IMG/VR virus record: IMGVR_UViG_3300005613_000459 | Location: 1 to 21,791 of that record | Length of the DNA stretch: 21,791 nt | Origin: a virus | Strand: one strand, 5' to 3' | Shown here: positions 1 through 5,864 of the stretch, one piece after another | Position numbering within the stretch: position 1 is the first letter of the stretch | Layout: each line of letters starts with the position of its first letter | Translations under genes and position numbers: made by a program | Notes under the pieces: generated by a model | Told to the model about the DNA's origin: nothing | The model's input: the letters and a program-made list of their open reading frames with translations, nothing else | Database searches by the model: none

Positions 1-49
1 GAGGTGAACAAAAAGAATAATTAACAATGCCTTTGGGGGGCGCAAACAA

Positions 50-265
50 ATGGAAAAGGTGGAGGATTTTTTACGCAAACATCCGACTTTGGGTTTTGTA
101 ACTAGCTTGTGGGCGTTTTTACAGCCGTTTTTAGACACGCTAACCCCGATACTACAGTTCGTGGCATTGGTTATCGGTATTGGTATCGGTGTGCTTACGT
201 TCAGGCTAAAGTTGATGGAGTACAACGAGAAACGAGCAAAACATATAAACAATGATAACGATTGA
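50..265 (+). CDS. small single-span membrane protein, candidate holin
   Basis: A 71-residue protein with one clear membrane segment (about residues 34-51, rich in I, V, L and G), an amphipathic stretch before it (13-28) and a charged hydrophilic tail (K, R, E, D, N) after it. It lies upstream of an amidase endolysin and a spanin-like lipoprotein, the usual setting for a holin, which forms the inner-membrane lesion that triggers lysis. That role is inferred from size, topology and position; no family-specific motif is visible. The stop overlaps the next small ORF by 14 nt. It could instead be any small phage membrane protein. Confidence 0.6.
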   Translation: MEKVEDFLRKHPTLGFVTSLWAFLQPFLDTLTPILQFVALVIGIGIGVLTFRLKLMEYNEKRAKHINNDND

Positions 266-410
266 GATTAATGACATTCTAAAGGGCGACATATCGCTAG
301 GGGTTTACAACTTCGAGGGAAGCGAGCATGACGGGCGTGAGTTCTACGAACTTGTGATAGGGCTATTATTTTTTAATGTTTGCTTTACGTTTTACAATTC
401 GGAAAATTAG
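252..410 (+). CDS. 52-residue small protein with hydrophobic C-terminal half
   Basis: This short ORF begins at an ATG inside the last codons of the preceding membrane protein (14-nt overlap) and ends at TAG just before a terminator. The N-terminal half is acidic and polar (MITIEINDILKGD...); residues about 34-48 are hydrophobic (LVIGLLFFNVCFTFY) and could be one membrane span. The overlap suggests translational coupling to the candidate holin, so it may take part in lysis, for example as an antiholin or second holin. That is inference from position only. Confidence 0.5.
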   Translation: MITIEINDILKGDISLGVYNFEGSEHDGREFYELVIGLLFFNVCFTFYNSEN

Positions 411-462
411 TTTTACCTTTACGGTGTGATGCCTAGTCGAGCCCACTACTCGAAAGCATGAG

Positions 463-496
463 CCCGTAAGTGCCCTCTCGCCTTACGGGTTTTTTT
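463..496 (+). terminator. rho-independent terminator after the holin-like genes
   Basis: A perfect 8-bp stem CCCGTAAG (463-470) / CTTACGGG (482-489) with an 11-nt loop, followed directly by seven T. It closes the transcription unit of the two small membrane proteins. Confidence 0.85.
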
Positions 497-528
497 ATAT
501 ACCTATGCAACCTTTTGATTTATTATTG

Positions 529-536
529 TATCTTTG
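529..536 (+). promoter_or_regulatory. -7 box TATCTTTG at the head of the noncoding region
   Basis: An exact Bacteroidota -7 consensus, TATCTTTG, lies just after the terminator and before about 440 nt without a gene. No TTG sits at the usual -33 distance and the phage AAAAATATAC box is absent, so its strength is unclear. A start about 5-7 nt downstream would begin transcription near 542, at the edge of a hairpin (543-563) that is followed by eight T. Confidence 0.45.
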
Positions 537-950
537 ATGTACATAGACACACTTAGTGGCTATCTTTTTTTTACATAGGCAGTTGATATACTTGGTACTG
601 CTGGCAAACTGTGACGAGAGGCACACGCAAACAAAAACTAAAGTCATTTTGAAGTAGGCATAACAAGCGAAGTTTAAAATCTAGGCACTGGCATCACCCG
701 ATAACAACCTAGCCTGCACACCGATAGCTTGGATTATACAGTGGTGTATAATTATGTTAGAATAGCCCATTGCAGGATGTGGGACTTCATAGATTGACAG
801 AATAGACACCTCTATTTATTTAACTGTCTATTGCCTTATACTAACTCTAATGCTTTCCTTTTTTAAAGGATTGTCTTTTTAGAGGTAGTGCAGGATAGGC
901 GGGACTATGGTAGCAACTGAATTAATATGCATTTATTAGGGCTTTTTTAT
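537..950 (+). ncRNA. candidate structured noncoding RNA
   Basis: No ORF of 60 codons or more occurs here on either strand, in a genome that is otherwise almost fully coding. The stretch is rich in possible helices: 543-550/556-563 (7 of 8 bp, then T8); 579-583/597-601; 681-685/708-712; a perfect 8-bp hairpin 733-740/745-752 with loop GTGG; an 8-bp hairpin 801-808/825-832 whose loop (CCTCTA, 809-814) can pair with 880-885; 856-861/865-870; and a long-range CCTGCAC/GTGCAGG pair (713-719/888-894). AGCCC (764-768) can pair with GGGCT (939-943) just before a T6 tract. A TGCAGGAT...GGGACT motif occurs twice (771-786 and 889-906). It does not match tmRNA, RNase P RNA or 6S RNA as I know them. One long RNA, or a leader of the amidase gene, are both possible. 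Confidence 0.4.
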
Positions 951-965
951 TTCAATATAAATACC

Positions 966-973
966 TAACTTTA
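966..973 (+). promoter_or_regulatory. possible -7 box (TAACTTTA) right before the amidase start
   Basis: TAACTTTA ends 4 nt before the ATG at 978. This fits TAnnTTTr and would give an almost leaderless mRNA. No TTG is present at the -33 distance, so support is weak. Confidence 0.3.
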
Positions 974-977
974 TCGC

Positions 978-1454
978 ATGAGTAAACTAACCTATTTGAT
1001 AATCCATTGCACCGCCACCCCCGAAGGACGTGCCGTAACTTCCAACACTATCAGACGCTGGCACACAAGCCCACCGCCACAAGGCAGGGGCTGGAAGCAA
1101 GTAGGCTATTCAGACATGATACACCTAGACGGGCGTACCGAAAACCTAGTGCCGTATAATGAAAACGATATTGTCGAGCCTTGGGAGATAACCAACGGTG
1201 CTAAAGGCATGAACGCAATCAGTAGGCACGTTGTTTATGTAGGCGGTACGGATAAGAGCGGCAAGCCGAAAGACACGAGGACATCAGCGCAATTAACCGA
1301 ACTGGAATGCTATGTAAAAAATGTTATCTCATTGCACCCCGACATAAAGGTTGCAGGGCATAACCAATTTGCAGCTAAAGCGTGTCCAAGTTTTGACGTT
1401 CCGAAATGGCTTATTAGCATACAAGTTTCACCGAAAAACATCTACAATGAGTGA
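978..1454 (+). CDS. N-acetylmuramoyl-L-alanine amidase (endolysin, T7 lysozyme type)
   Basis: A 158-residue Amidase_2 family protein predicted to cut the amide bond between N-acetylmuramic acid and L-alanine in peptidoglycan, freeing virions at lysis. The start IIHCTATPEG gives Zn ligand His10; GYSDMIHLDGR (43-53) holds Tyr44; and AGHNQFAAKACPSFDV (126-141) gives Zn ligands His128 and Cys136 plus Lys134. These correspond to T7 lysozyme His17, Tyr46, His122, Lys128 and Cys130. Length is normal for a single-domain endolysin. There is no signal peptide, so a holin is needed for export, and a candidate lies upstream. The stop overlaps the DUF3310 start by 8 nt. Confidence 0.93.
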   Translation: MSKLTYLIIHCTATPEGRAVTSNTIRRWHTSPPPQGRGWKQVGYSDMIHLDGRTENLVPYNENDIVEPWEITNGAKGMNAISRHVVYVGGTDKSGKPKDTRTSAQLTELECYVKNVISLHPDIKVAGHNQFAAKACPSFDVPKWLISIQVSPKNIYNE

Positions 1455-1704
1455 TAACGCTACTAACAATAATGGCTTTGATAAAATTAATCCAAGCCAT
1501 TACAAAAGCTATTCTAAAGAAACTATCGAAATGATGGTTGCCGTGTTTGGAGTGCAAGCCGTTATCAACCATTGCGAGTGCAACGCATTCAAGTATAGAA
1601 TGAGAATGGGCAACAAGCCCAACGAGACCATAGAAACCGACCTTAAAAAAGAGCGTTGGTATCTTGACAAAGCAAAGGAACTACGTGATAGCTTACAGAA
1701 GTAG
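1447..1704 (+). CDS. DUF3310 family protein
   Basis: An 85-residue protein with the DUF3310 signature: INPSHYK near the N terminus, ETIEMM, then a Cys/Asn-rich helix ending in FKYRMRMGNK and a KKERWYLDKAKEL tail. DUF3310 proteins are common in tailed phages, often near nucleotide or DNA metabolism genes; their biochemical function is not settled to my knowledge. I chose the ATG at 1447 over the upstream extension to 1351, because the added residues would lie in the amidase 3' end and the family motif starts close to this ATG. The 8-nt overlap suggests coupled translation with the amidase. Confidence 0.85.
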   Translation: MSDNATNNNGFDKINPSHYKSYSKETIEMMVAVFGVQAVINHCECNAFKYRMRMGNKPNETIETDLKKERWYLDKAKELRDSLQK

Positions 1705-1729
1705 GCTATTTTCATTTTAAACCTAACCG

Positions 1730-3142
1730 ATGGAGTTTGCATTTGACGGGCAAAGCACAACCGATAAGATAAGGGCGGAACTATCCAAGTACGACAAGCC
1801 ACAAGCCAAAGACTTTAGGGCAATAGCCGAGGTAACAGGGTCAACCGCCAAGTACGTTAAGGTGGTGTATTACCGTGAGCGTGACAAAACAATAGAAGTC
1901 GAGGTCGAGGGTGGTGAAAGTTGGGAGGTAAAAAACGGTAAGTACGTTTGGGAAACGAAGCACGGGCTAATCAACTTGCCCGTTGAGTTTGTGGACCAGT
2001 TGTTTTTTGAGTACTCAACCAAAGGGCGTAATTATACACCACGTAGGATATGCCACAAGCATGGCTTAAAGCCGTGGCAATTCCATAGCATTAAAACAAG
2101 GTTGCAGCTTTTTAAGGACTCTAACGTGTTTTCGCCTTACACATGGGACAACACCCCACTAGAGGAGCGTGAGGGTATGGTTGCGGCTAAAATACGGCTT
2201 AAGCTTGAAGACACGGGTCACGTACTACAAGAACAACACGAGAAGGAAGTTTTAAAAGCTTATAAGGCAGAACTTGAAAAAGGCGCAAAGGCAAAGTTTT
2301 TCGGGGACGAACTGAAAGCCGAACTACTTGAGCACCTACCGATAATCGAGAAGTACAGGATAACACGCATACCCGAACCGCACAAGACGGATTGCATCAC
2401 CGCCACCATAACAGACCTACATATTGGCGCACAAGTGGAAGGGCTTAGAATGACCCAAGACTACAACAACGAGATTTGCAAGGCACGGCTGAAAGAAATA
2501 GCCGAAATAATCAACGAGCAAGGTGCAAGGGAAGTCCATGTGAATATACTAGGCGACTTAATCGAAAGTTTTACGGGCTTGAACCACCCGAATAGCTGGA
2601 AGTCTATGCAGCAGGGGATGTACGGTGTAACGGTTGTTAAAGAAGCATATTCGATATTGCTTGAATTTTTGTGCTCAATCAACAATTTAAGCCAAGTAAA
2701 CAGCGTAGGCGGCAACCACGACAGACCAACAGCAAGCAACAAAGAAGAAACCAACGGGGAGATAGCCGACCTTATAAGTTTCATGCTCTCTTCATCGCTA
2801 AAAACAATCAAATTTACATACAACCACAGTACTAACGCACAAGTTATTGACGGTATTAACTACATCTTGGTGCACGGCGACAAAGGACATAGCAAAGACA
2901 GCAAGATAGGGGCGTTAGTGTTCAACCACGGGCGGCAGGATATGTTCAATTTAGTACTGGCAGGGCATTTACATAGCCGTATAACGGGGTGCGACAGTTC
3001 CAAATATAGAAAGATAACCGTACCTAGCGTGTTTACTGGCAATCAATATTCAGACGACTTAGGTTTCAGCGGCACGGCAGGGTTTATTATCATATCGAAC
3101 CGTAAAGGCTTGCCACAAATTACCGATTATACACTAACTTAG
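1730..3142 (+). CDS. calcineurin-like metallophosphoesterase with N-terminal extension
   Basis: A 470-residue protein. The C-terminal half carries the full two-metal phosphoesterase motif set: TDLH (Asp229, His231), GDLIES (Asp276), GGNHDRP (Asn329, His330, Asp331), VHGD (His382) and AGHLHS (His413, His415). This fold hydrolyses phosphodiester or phosphomonoester bonds; the GNHD and GHLH spacing recalls SbcD/Mre11-type nucleases, so a DNA or nucleotide substrate is plausible but not shown. The first 220 residues resemble a DNA-binding or adaptor region (an HTH-like stretch near TPRRICHKHGLKPWQF, 101-117) followed by a charged, coil-prone helix (about 160-200). It sits between endolysin and spanin-like genes. 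The last 26 nt are repeated 92 bp downstream. Confidence 0.88.
   Translation: MEFAFDGQSTTDKIRAELSKYDKPQAKDFRAIAEVTGSTAKYVKVVYYRERDKTIEVEVEGGESWEVKNGKYVWETKHGLINLPVEFVDQLFFEYSTKGRNYTPRRICHKHGLKPWQFHSIKTRLQLFKDSNVFSPYTWDNTPLEEREGMVAAKIRLKLEDTGHVLQEQHEKEVLKAYKAELEKGAKAKFFGDELKAELLEHLPIIEKYRITRIPEPHKTDCITATITDLHIGAQVEGLRMTQDYNNEICKARLKEIAEIINEQGAREVHVNILGDLIESFTGLNHPNSWKSMQQGMYGVTVVKEAYSILLEFLCSINNLSQVNSVGGNHDRPTASNKEETNGEIADLISFMLSSSLKTIKFTYNHSTNAQVIDGINYILVHGDKGHSKDSKIGALVFNHGRQDMFNLVLAGHLHSRITGCDSSKYRKITVPSVFTGNQYSDDLGFSGTAGFIIISNRKGLPQITDYTLT
3117..3142 (+). repeat. 26-nt direct repeat, copy 1 (3' end of the phosphoesterase gene)
   Basis: AAATTACCGATTATAC followed by two variable bases and TAACTTAG. 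It encodes the last residues ITDYTLT and the stop. Copy 2 at 3209-3234 differs only in the two variable bases (AC here, GT there). Confidence 0.9.
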
Positions 3143-3208
3143 GGCTATTTAAAGTATAACTTATGCCGCTTATCGTATCAGTTAGCTTATTTATTGTATC
3201 ACTTCGAT

Positions 3209-3234
3209 AAATTACCGATTATACGTTAACTTAG
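3209..3234 (+). repeat. 26-nt direct repeat, copy 2 (promoter position of the next gene)
   Basis: A near-identical copy of 3117-3142, offset by 92 nt. It no longer codes for anything, but its last eight bases, TAACTTAG (3227-3234), match the -7 box variant used elsewhere in the window and end 4 nt before the ATG of the spanin-like gene. A local duplication seems to have moved a gene end, including its promoter-like octamer, in front of the next gene. Confidence 0.8.
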
Positions 3235-3238
3235 CATT

Positions 3239-3742
3239 ATGAGATACCTAATACTATTAATCCTGTTAAGCGGTTGCAGCGTCATGGATTTATCCAAGGC
3301 TAGAGCAATCAAAAAGATAGGCAAGCTACAAGCCAAACAGGAGCGACTAGCGGAACGGCACAATATCGGCACTAAAGACACCGTAATATTCAGAGACACC
3401 ATAATAACAGGCGGTTATAAAGTCGACACGCTAATACAATGGCGTTTTGATGTAGATACGGTTTTCAGCCAACCTAACGAGGTAATCAAGTGGAAGATAG
3501 TACGTAGTAAGGTTGACAGTATATTCGTGCCTTATAACGTCTCTATTGAGTGCCCAACTGACACCACATACATTATTAAAAAAATACCATGCCCTGATGT
3601 AAAAATTTCAGCATGGGAGCGTATTTATTCAAAAGGTTTATTAACTTTACGTAGATGGTGGTGGATAGCCATTATCGTAACTTTGGTTTACTTGGTTGCG
3701 AGGTTTTGGAAGAATATCAAACCTTTCATACCATTTATATAA
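3239..3742 (+). CDS. lipoprotein with C-terminal membrane anchor, candidate unimolecular spanin
   Basis: A 167-residue protein with membrane attachment signals at both ends. The N terminus MRYLILLILLSGC is a short lipoprotein signal with lipobox L-S-G-C (Cys13). The C terminus has one membrane segment (about 140-157, WWWIAIIVTLVYLVARFW) with flanking Arg/Lys. The middle is hydrophilic, with a basic coil-prone stretch (20-41) and a beta-like region. This is the topology of u-spanins such as phage T1 gp11, which link inner and outer membranes and fuse them in the last step of lysis. The position after the holin candidate and amidase supports this. The assignment rests on topology, not sequence similarity. 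Confidence 0.65.
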   Translation: MRYLILLILLSGCSVMDLSKARAIKKIGKLQAKQERLAERHNIGTKDTVIFRDTIITGGYKVDTLIQWRFDVDTVFSQPNEVIKWKIVRSKVDSIFVPYNVSIECPTDTTYIIKKIPCPDVKISAWERIYSKGLLTLRRWWWIAIIVTLVYLVARFWKNIKPFIPFI

Positions 3743-3772
3743 TTTCATAAGTTGGTTTAGTTGGTTAGTGAT

Positions 3773-3803
3773 GGGGTTGCTGGTGGTTCGGCAGCCCCTT
3801 TTT
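3773..3803 (+). terminator. rho-independent terminator after the spanin-like gene
   Basis: Stem GGGGTTGCTG (3773-3782) / CGGCAGCCCC (3789-3798) with two G-U pairs and a 6-nt loop, followed by five T. It separates the lysis block from the small-gene units that follow. Confidence 0.85.
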
Positions 3804-3863
3804 ATTTAAAATTATTGCGTTGATAATCAACAACTTATAATAATCTTGTAAAAAAGTTGCAAC

Positions 3864-3900
3864 AAAAATATACAAGGTAAAGTAAAAGGTTGTATCTTTG
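3864..3900 (+). promoter_or_regulatory. phage-type promoter, copy 1
   Basis: Box AAAAATATACAAGGTA (3864-3879), 13 nt, then the -7 box TATCTTTG (3893-3900). This 37-nt layout recurs six more times in the window with no change in spacing. It follows a terminator and drives the gene at 3931 through a leader also found at 18544. Confidence 0.85.
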
Positions 3901-3930
3901 TTACATCACTAACAATTAAAACTAAACACA

Positions 3931-4140
3931 ATGACAACTTTTAGCAAAAACATCAGCGACATTAAAGTAGGCAGTAAATTATTAGGTCAGTTCCCAGTAG
4001 AGGTAATTGAGTGGAACGGCAAGACCGCAAAGGTTAGGGCTTTAGGTAACAAAAGTAACTTTCAAAAGTTCTATTCTTTAAGGGCTACAGTAATACAACG
4101 TGAGATTAATAATGGCTACATAGGAATTAGCAACAACTAA
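3931..4140 (+). CDS. small protein of unknown function (69 aa)
   Basis: MTTFSKNISDIKVGSK... is a small basic protein with alternating hydrophobic residues that suggest a beta-rich fold (VGSKLLGQFPVEVIEWNGKT). I do not recognise it. It is the first gene behind promoter copy 1. Its leader from ATCACTAACAATT through the codons MTT is the same as that of the gene at 18544, and close to that at 7743, so these three genes are probably switched on together. The stop is followed by a short spacer with a 20-nt repeat shared with 10526-10545. Confidence 0.8.
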   Translation: MTTFSKNISDIKVGSKLLGQFPVEVIEWNGKTAKVRALGNKSNFQKFYSLRATVIQREINNGYIGISNN

Positions 4141-4154
4141 TAATAACCCCCACG

Positions 4155-4174
4155 GGGCGCAGCATCCTACACTG
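4155..4174 (+). repeat. 20-nt intercistronic repeat, copy 1
   Basis: GGGCGCAGCATCCTACACTG, identical to 10526-10545. Both copies are preceded by CCCACGG and followed by nAATT and then a gene start after an ACTAAAC leader. CCCC next to GGGG upstream of the repeat could form a tiny hairpin in the mRNA. Confidence 0.85.
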
Positions 4175-4203
4175 CAATTACTAACCGATAAAAACTAAAC
4201 ACA

Positions 4204-4473
4204 ATGGCAATTACTGTAAAATTTGAGAAAGGCGGTTTGGAAACATACCAACCGATGCACCCAGCAGCATTATCTGCTAACTTTACTTATAATCCTAATG
4301 AGGATAGGAAAGACCATCATTACTCATCTGAAGAGGAAGCTAAAGCAGAAGCGGAACTTTACGACCATTTAGTTACCGTTGGCAGTATGAATGGCTTAAC
4401 CGCAAACGACTTTACGCACCTTTTCCCTGCCGTGTTGCGTATGCTTAAATCAAATTCACCTTGGGCTAAATAA
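4204..4473 (+). CDS. small acidic protein of unknown function (89 aa)
   Basis: MAITVKFEKGGLETYQPMHP... is polar and acidic, with a Glu-rich helix (SSEEEAKAEAELYDHL, about 41-56) and a hydrophobic C-terminal stretch (FTHLFPAVLRMLKS). No known motif or membrane segment is visible. It is the second gene of the unit started by promoter copy 1, and the next gene begins 8 nt after its stop. The ATG has the standard AAAACTAAACACA leader, which supports the start. Confidence 0.75.
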   Translation: MAITVKFEKGGLETYQPMHPAALSANFTYNPNEDRKDHHYSSEEEAKAEAELYDHLVTVGSMNGLTANDFTHLFPAVLRMLKSNSPWAK

Positions 4474-4480
4474 CTAAACC

Positions 4481-4669
4481 ATGCAAGACGTAAAAGACCT
4501 ACACGAACAAATCATGCGCAACCTAATCCGAAACAGGTTTGATAGGTTGACAATAGGCTGGGTGAAAGACAGCAAAAACCTAATAGCCGTTGCCCGTCAT
4601 TACGGGTTCAATGATTTGGCTGATGAAATGCAGTCCGATTTGGATTTTGAATTGAGTAAAGTTCTTTAA
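4481..4669 (+). CDS. small protein of unknown function (62 aa)
   Basis: MQDVKDLHEQIMRNLIRNRF... appears all-helical, with a basic N-terminal half and an acidic C-terminal helix (DLADEMQSDLDFELSKVL). It is not recognised. It follows the preceding gene after 8 nt with the leader AACTAAACC and ends the unit; a structured noncoding stretch of 320 nt follows. Confidence 0.7.
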   Translation: MQDVKDLHEQIMRNLIRNRFDRLTIGWVKDSKNLIAVARHYGFNDLADEMQSDLDFELSKVL

Positions 4670-4675
4670 ACATAC

Positions 4676-4748
4676 GGGCAACCACGAAATGCGATAAATG
4701 CCGAACAGGGCGCAAGCCGACTGACTAGGGGCTAAAGCGTGGTTGCCT
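4676..4748 (+). ncRNA. structured RNA element closed by an 11-bp stem
   Basis: GGCAACCACG (4677-4686) pairs perfectly with CGTGGTTGCC (4738-4747), plus one G-U pair outside, enclosing 51 nt with little coding potential. Inside, GC/GCC near 4691-4703 can pair with GGCGC (4709-4713), and AGCC (4715-4718) with GGCT (4730-4733). Unpaired stretches such as GATAAAT, GCGCAA and CTAAAG recall the conserved loops of small ribozymes or riboswitches, but I cannot match a family. It may be the 3' end of the upstream transcript or a processed RNA. Confidence 0.4.
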
Positions 4749-4853
4749 ATAATACAGGGGGTAATGGCAATCTGTAAATATATGTAGCAGTTTAGAACGG
4801 TGGTTTTATCAACCCAGAAAATGATAGCTACAATGACCATTGTCCCTAATAAT

Positions 4854-4888
4854 AAAACCTCCTAATTATTGACAAATTAGGAGGTTTT
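4854..4888. terminator. bidirectional rho-independent terminator
   Basis: A perfect 14-bp stem AAAACCTCCTAATT (4854-4867) / AATTAGGAGGTTTT (4875-4888) with a 7-nt loop. The A and T ends make it work on paper for both strands. It ends the unit of the genes at 3931-4669. Confidence 0.9.
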
Positions 4889-4946
4889 GGGAATAACATA
4901 CCCTATCCGCCAATCATAGAAGCGTATTAGGTAGGTTTTTTTACCG

Positions 4947-4969
4947 CCCGTGGGCGTATTGTCCACGGG
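4947..4969 (+). promoter_or_regulatory. leader hairpin upstream of the gene at 4991
   Basis: CCCGTGG (4947-4953) pairs with CCACGGG (4963-4969) across a 9-nt loop, 21 nt before the ATG. The same CCACGGG theme appears in hairpins at 4147-4157, 5229-5270 and 10521-10528, each next to a gene boundary. Confidence 0.6.
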
Positions 4970-4990
4970 TAACTTTTTAAACTAACCACA

Positions 4991-5227
4991 ATGAACAAGA
5001 AAGAAAAACAAATTGCGCATGAATTTCCAAGGGAACAACTGGATGCAGCTATTAACAAAAGGTTTGAAAACGTAAATGCTGAAAGCCGTTTTGATTTTTT
5101 GGGCTCAATGCAGTATGTAACCAACTTTGATACCGAAGACCCCGAAATAAGGGAACAAGTAAAACAGTACATTCAAGGATTTACGGATGGTTGGATAGCA
5201 TTACGTGAAGTGTTGGAAACAAAATAA
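4991..5227 (+). CDS. small acidic protein of unknown function (78 aa)
   Basis: MNKKEKQIAHEFPREQLDAAINKRF... appears helical and charged, ending in a hydrophobic helix (VKQYIQGFTDGWIALREVLE, about 58-76). No family is recognised. The start has the usual AACTAACCACA leader. It stands alone between the 4854-4888 terminator and the hairpin and terminator at 5229-5338, so it is probably a one-gene transcription unit. Confidence 0.75.
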   Translation: MNKKEKQIAHEFPREQLDAAINKRFENVNAESRFDFLGSMQYVTNFDTEDPEIREQVKQYIQGFTDGWIALREVLETK

Positions 5228-5228
5228 C

Positions 5229-5270
5229 CCCGTAGGGCAGCTTATTTATTTAAGCTAGAACTCCCACGGG
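5229..5270 (+). promoter_or_regulatory. long mRNA hairpin after the gene at 4991
   Basis: CCCGT-A-GGG (5229-5237) pairs with CCCACGGG (5263-5270) with one bulged A, and an inner AGCTTA/TAAGCT stem (5239-5256) closes TTTATT. There is no T tract after it, so it is not itself a terminator; it may protect the 3' end of the mRNA or belong to the CCACGGG hairpin group. Confidence 0.55.
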
Positions 5271-5276
5271 CTAAAG

Positions 5277-5338
5277 CCGCTACCAGTGAATGTCGATTTG
5301 TGCAAAGGATTGTGTTTTGCTGGTGGCGGTTATTTTTT
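5277..5338 (+). terminator. rho-independent terminator with long loop
   Basis: A 10-bp stem CCGCTACCAG (5277-5286) / CTGGTGGCGG (5320-5329) with one pair of the G-U type, a 33-nt loop, then TTATTTTTTT. It separates the 4991 unit from the next promoter. Confidence 0.75.
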
Positions 5339-5343
5339 TAACT

Positions 5344-5380
5344 AAAAATATACAGGCTAAGGGTATATTTTGTAACTTAG
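5344..5380 (+). promoter_or_regulatory. phage-type promoter, copy 2 (diverged)
   Basis: Box AAAAATATACAGGCTA (5344-5359), 13 nt, then TAACTTAG (5373-5380). The spacing equals the other six copies, which shows that TAACTTAG is a working form of the -7 box. The box itself differs at its 3' end (AGGCTA in place of AAGGTA). Confidence 0.75.
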
Positions 5381-5396
5381 TGCAAACAAAAAACCA

Positions 5397-5759
5397 ATGA
5401 CATCTTACGAAATAGAGTACCACAAACAGTTGATTAAAGACAACTTTGTTAAAAACACGGCAAATAAGTTCACCTGCATCCACATAGCTATCGAATGTGG
5501 CTATAAAGACCTTGCAATTCAGTTGATTAGGCTAATGCCAATCGTAGAAAACCCGTTGAGCACCGAACAAGCGGCAATGTACTGGGGCGACCTAACCACC
5601 CGTAAAGGCACTACTGCAGCATTTAGGCAGCACGTGGCGAACTTAGGCTATACTTTCCCTAAGGAACACAAGACAGTGCCTAAAAATGGCTTAAAAGCTG
5701 AATACACATTTAAGGGCGTTTGCGATTTTGCAATCGAAACACTAAAACACGCCAAATGA
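5397..5759 (+). CDS. protein of unknown function (120 aa)
   Basis: MTSYEIEYHKQLIKDNF... is a soluble, mostly helical protein. The segment ANKFTCIHIAIECGYKDLAIQLIRLMPI (22-49) resembles a single ankyrin-like helix pair, but there is no clear tandem repeat. The second half is basic. I recognise no family. It is the first gene of the unit behind promoter copy 2, and its stop overlaps the start of a 30-residue membrane peptide by 4 nt (ATGA). Confidence 0.75.
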   Translation: MTSYEIEYHKQLIKDNFVKNTANKFTCIHIAIECGYKDLAIQLIRLMPIVENPLSTEQAAMYWGDLTTRKGTTAAFRQHVANLGYTFPKEHKTVPKNGLKAEYTFKGVCDFAIETLKHAK

Positions 5760-5848
5760 AAAGACCATTTAGACAGATTGACTTAGCCATGTTGTGTTTT
5801 TATGCACTAATACTGGCAGCCGTTTACGGCTTGACATTGATTTACTAA
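5756..5848 (+). CDS. 30-residue membrane peptide
   Basis: MKRPFRQIDLAMLCFYALILAAVYGLTLIY: a short basic N terminus followed by one hydrophobic span (about 10-30) running to the end. It is coupled to the upstream gene by an ATGA overlap. A similar peptide (MKRLLKIILAIAVLW...) is coupled in the same way at 10762. Function unknown. The overlap and membrane-like composition argue against a chance ORF, but the length leaves doubt. Confidence 0.5.
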   Translation: MKRPFRQIDLAMLCFYALILAAVYGLTLIY

Positions 5849-5864
5849 ACCTTAATTATAAGCA

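Larger units (their letters stand above)
4670..4990 (+). other. 320-nt gene-free stretch with several hairpins
   Basis: Contents in order: the stem-closed element 4676-4748; about 100 nt with no clear feature except a small palindrome ACAATG/CATTGT (4831-4844); a 14-bp terminator hairpin (4854-4888); and a 7-bp hairpin CCCGTGG/CCACGGG (4947-4969) in the leader of the next gene. No -7 box of the common form is evident for the gene at 4991. A reverse-strand ORF here overlaps these structures and is not convincing. Confidence 0.6.

Noticed and set aside
1-49. Possible tail of an upstream gene (frame 1 ends at TAA 22-24) and a 24-codon ORF from ATG 27.
   Set aside because: Too short to support; the second overlaps the holin-like gene and has no leader.
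411-977. tmRNA, RNase P RNA, 6S RNA or tRNA in the noncoding region.
   Set aside because: No tRNA-like T-loop or acceptor end, no RNase P core motifs, no 6S-like long bulged stem.
1351-1446. Upstream extension of the DUF3310 ORF.
   Set aside because: The added residues lie within the amidase gene; the family start matches ATG 1447.
4676-4748. Twister or hammerhead ribozyme.
   Set aside because: Some loop bases are suggestive (GCAAGCC, CTAAAG), but the stem order does not match the consensus I know; left as an unassigned element.
4580-4840. Reverse-strand ORF of 86 codons, and other reverse-strand ORFs throughout.
   Set aside because: They mirror + strand genes or structured spacers, lack leaders and promoters, and have unlikely compositions.
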